Shown: positions 23,024 to 23,743 of the stretch, piece after piece
How the letters are laid out: every line of letters starts with the position of its first letter
Numbering within the stretch: the stretch's first letter is position 1
Assembly: GCA_050292235.1 (NCBI GenBank)
Contig: JBNKLG010000040.1
Span: 1 to 23,743 of the forward strand
DNA length: 23,743 nucleotides
Origin: JBNKLG01 sp050292235
GTDB lineage: Bacteria; Pseudomonadota; Gammaproteobacteria; Chromatiales; Chromatiaceae
Direction of reading: 5' to 3'
The notes under the pieces: model-generated
The model's database searches: none
Seen by the model: the letters and a program-made list of their open reading frames with translations, nothing else
Told to the model about the DNA's origin: nothing
Position numbers and translations under genes: made by a program

Positions 23024-23743
23024 TCAATGCCAAGGAAAGGTATCAACCCCTCCCCTTACTCGACCGGCATTGTTGGCAAAGCTATGAGAGGAGGATTCTT
23101 TCGAAGAAGAGGAAAAGATGGAGAAGCTGTGTTTTTTGGGCAAGTCGGTATCCACCAGCACCCGGGTCTTGCCCAGCTCGATGAATTCGGTATTCAACCA
23201 TTCAGCGTCCTTGGTGTACATGCGTACACAGCCGTGACTAGCATTGTAGCCGGGCACCTCAGATGAACCGTGAAAGGCAATACCGCCATTAAAAAAGGCG
23301 CAATAGGGCATGGGCGCGCCCCCCTTACCCACGGGGAAGGTGGACGATTCACAATCAACCCCCTCCTTACGAAATACGGTAAATTGCCCTGCCGGTGTTT
23401 GGCATTTCTCGCCAATATCCTTGCAAAATCCACGACCACCCGACATTGGCCCCCAGTTAAGCAATTTACCCGAACGGCTATAGGCACCCCAGGCCAGTTG
23501 ACCCTGATCGACCACAATGAGCTTGCGGCTCTGCATGTCGATCTGTTCCGGAAAGGGGGCTGCATCCATCAGGTCCATACCATCCAAGTCCTTTGGCACC
23601 GCAATCACGGTACCTGTATGCAACCGAGTGTTCATACGGTTGATGCGCATCACCAAATCCCGCTTTTTGGCATTGGGAAAAAGACTGCCCCAGGACTGGC
23701 GCTTCTTCACTTTGACGCATTTATAACCGGACTCATGGCAAAG
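23024..23743 (-). CDS. L,D-transpeptidase (YkuD), N-terminus outside the window
   Basis: The frame stays open to the window edge, giving 239 residues of a longer protein. An internal GTG at 23710 is probably not the start. The visible N-terminal part (C-x-K-V-K-KRQSWGSLFPN ... VMRINRMNTRLHTGTVIAVP) looks like a LysM-like peptidoglycan-binding segment. The YkuD catalytic domain follows, with FHGSSEVPGYNASHGCVRM holding the catalytic H and SHGC cysteine. Such enzymes make 3-3 peptidoglycan crosslinks or attach proteins to the wall in the periplasm. The tail is odd: a serine-rich stretch (FSIFSSSSKESSSHSF) then RVRGGVDTFPWH. No direct link to the EPS genes is evident. Confidence 0.85.
   Translation of the reverse strand, partial: LCHESGYKCVKVKKRQSWGSLFPNAKKRDLVMRINRMNTRLHTGTVIAVPKDLDGMDLMDAAPFPEQIDMQSRKLIVVDQGQLAWGAYSRSGKLLNWGPMSGGRGFCKDIGEKCQTPAGQFTVFRKEGVDCESSTFPVGKGGAPMPYCAFFNGGIAFHGSSEVPGYNASHGCVRMYTKDAEWLNTEFIELGKTRVLVDTDLPKKHSFSIFSSSSKESSSHSFANNAGRVRGGVDTFPWH

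Noticed and set aside
1..23743. CRISPR arrays, insertion sequences, transposase or integrase genes
   Set aside because: No regularly spaced repeats and no proteins with such motifs were found on either strand.

Overview
The window looks like a gammaproteobacterial chromosome segment. The evidence is the housekeeping block at the left (the end of ilvD, then argD-argF followed by a YgiM-like SH3 gene) and an exosortase A system whose apparent substrate carries the VPxPA-type C-terminal signal common in gammaproteobacteria. Nearly every gene is on the minus strand. The exceptions are the ilvD fragment, a tRNA-Leu and possibly one tiny ORF. I cannot name the genus.

Layout from left to right. Positions 1-192 hold the end of ilvD on the plus strand. 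Positions 314-3101 hold argD-argF-SH3 protein, a tight minus-strand operon. Positions 3227-3357 hold a plus-strand promoter and tRNA-Leu(CAA). Positions 3433-21983 form one large exopolysaccharide (EPS) locus read right to left. At the right, 22275-22352 holds a possible 25-residue ORF, 22375-22821 a short secreted protein with an exosortase sorting tail, and 23024-23743 the rest of an L,D-transpeptidase gene that runs off the window.

The EPS locus in transcription order is: Wzz/GumC-type chain-length protein, CpsD-like kinase/ATPase, ExeA-like AAA ATPase, VanZ-like membrane protein with an extracytoplasmic domain, Wzy/ligase-like polymerase, sulfotransferase, GT4 glycosyltransferase, hexapeptide acyltransferase, Wzx-like flippase, second sulfotransferase, second GT4, the split PssD/PssE (Alg14/Alg13-like) glycosyltransferase, a secreted concanavalin A/lyase-like protein, a WcaJ-type initiating phosphoglycosyltransferase, an exosortase A-EpsI fusion, and GalE. 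This reads as a Wzx/Wzy-dependent pathway. A sugar-1-phosphate is loaded on undecaprenyl phosphate, extended by up to three glycosyltransferase activities, probably acylated and sulfated, flipped, polymerised and length-controlled. The outer-membrane exporter (Wza/EpsE) is not in the window.

The most interesting feature is the combination of an exosortase A/EPS locus with two unrelated sulfotransferases, a secreted lyase-like protein and a nearby VPIPA-tailed exported protein. This predicts a sulfated, acylated matrix polysaccharide made together with an exosortase-processed surface protein. The locus is compositionally mosaic: the polymerase and VanZ-like genes (about 16.0-18.3 kb) are strikingly AT-rich, while the glycosyltransferase block (about 9-15 kb) is GC-rich.
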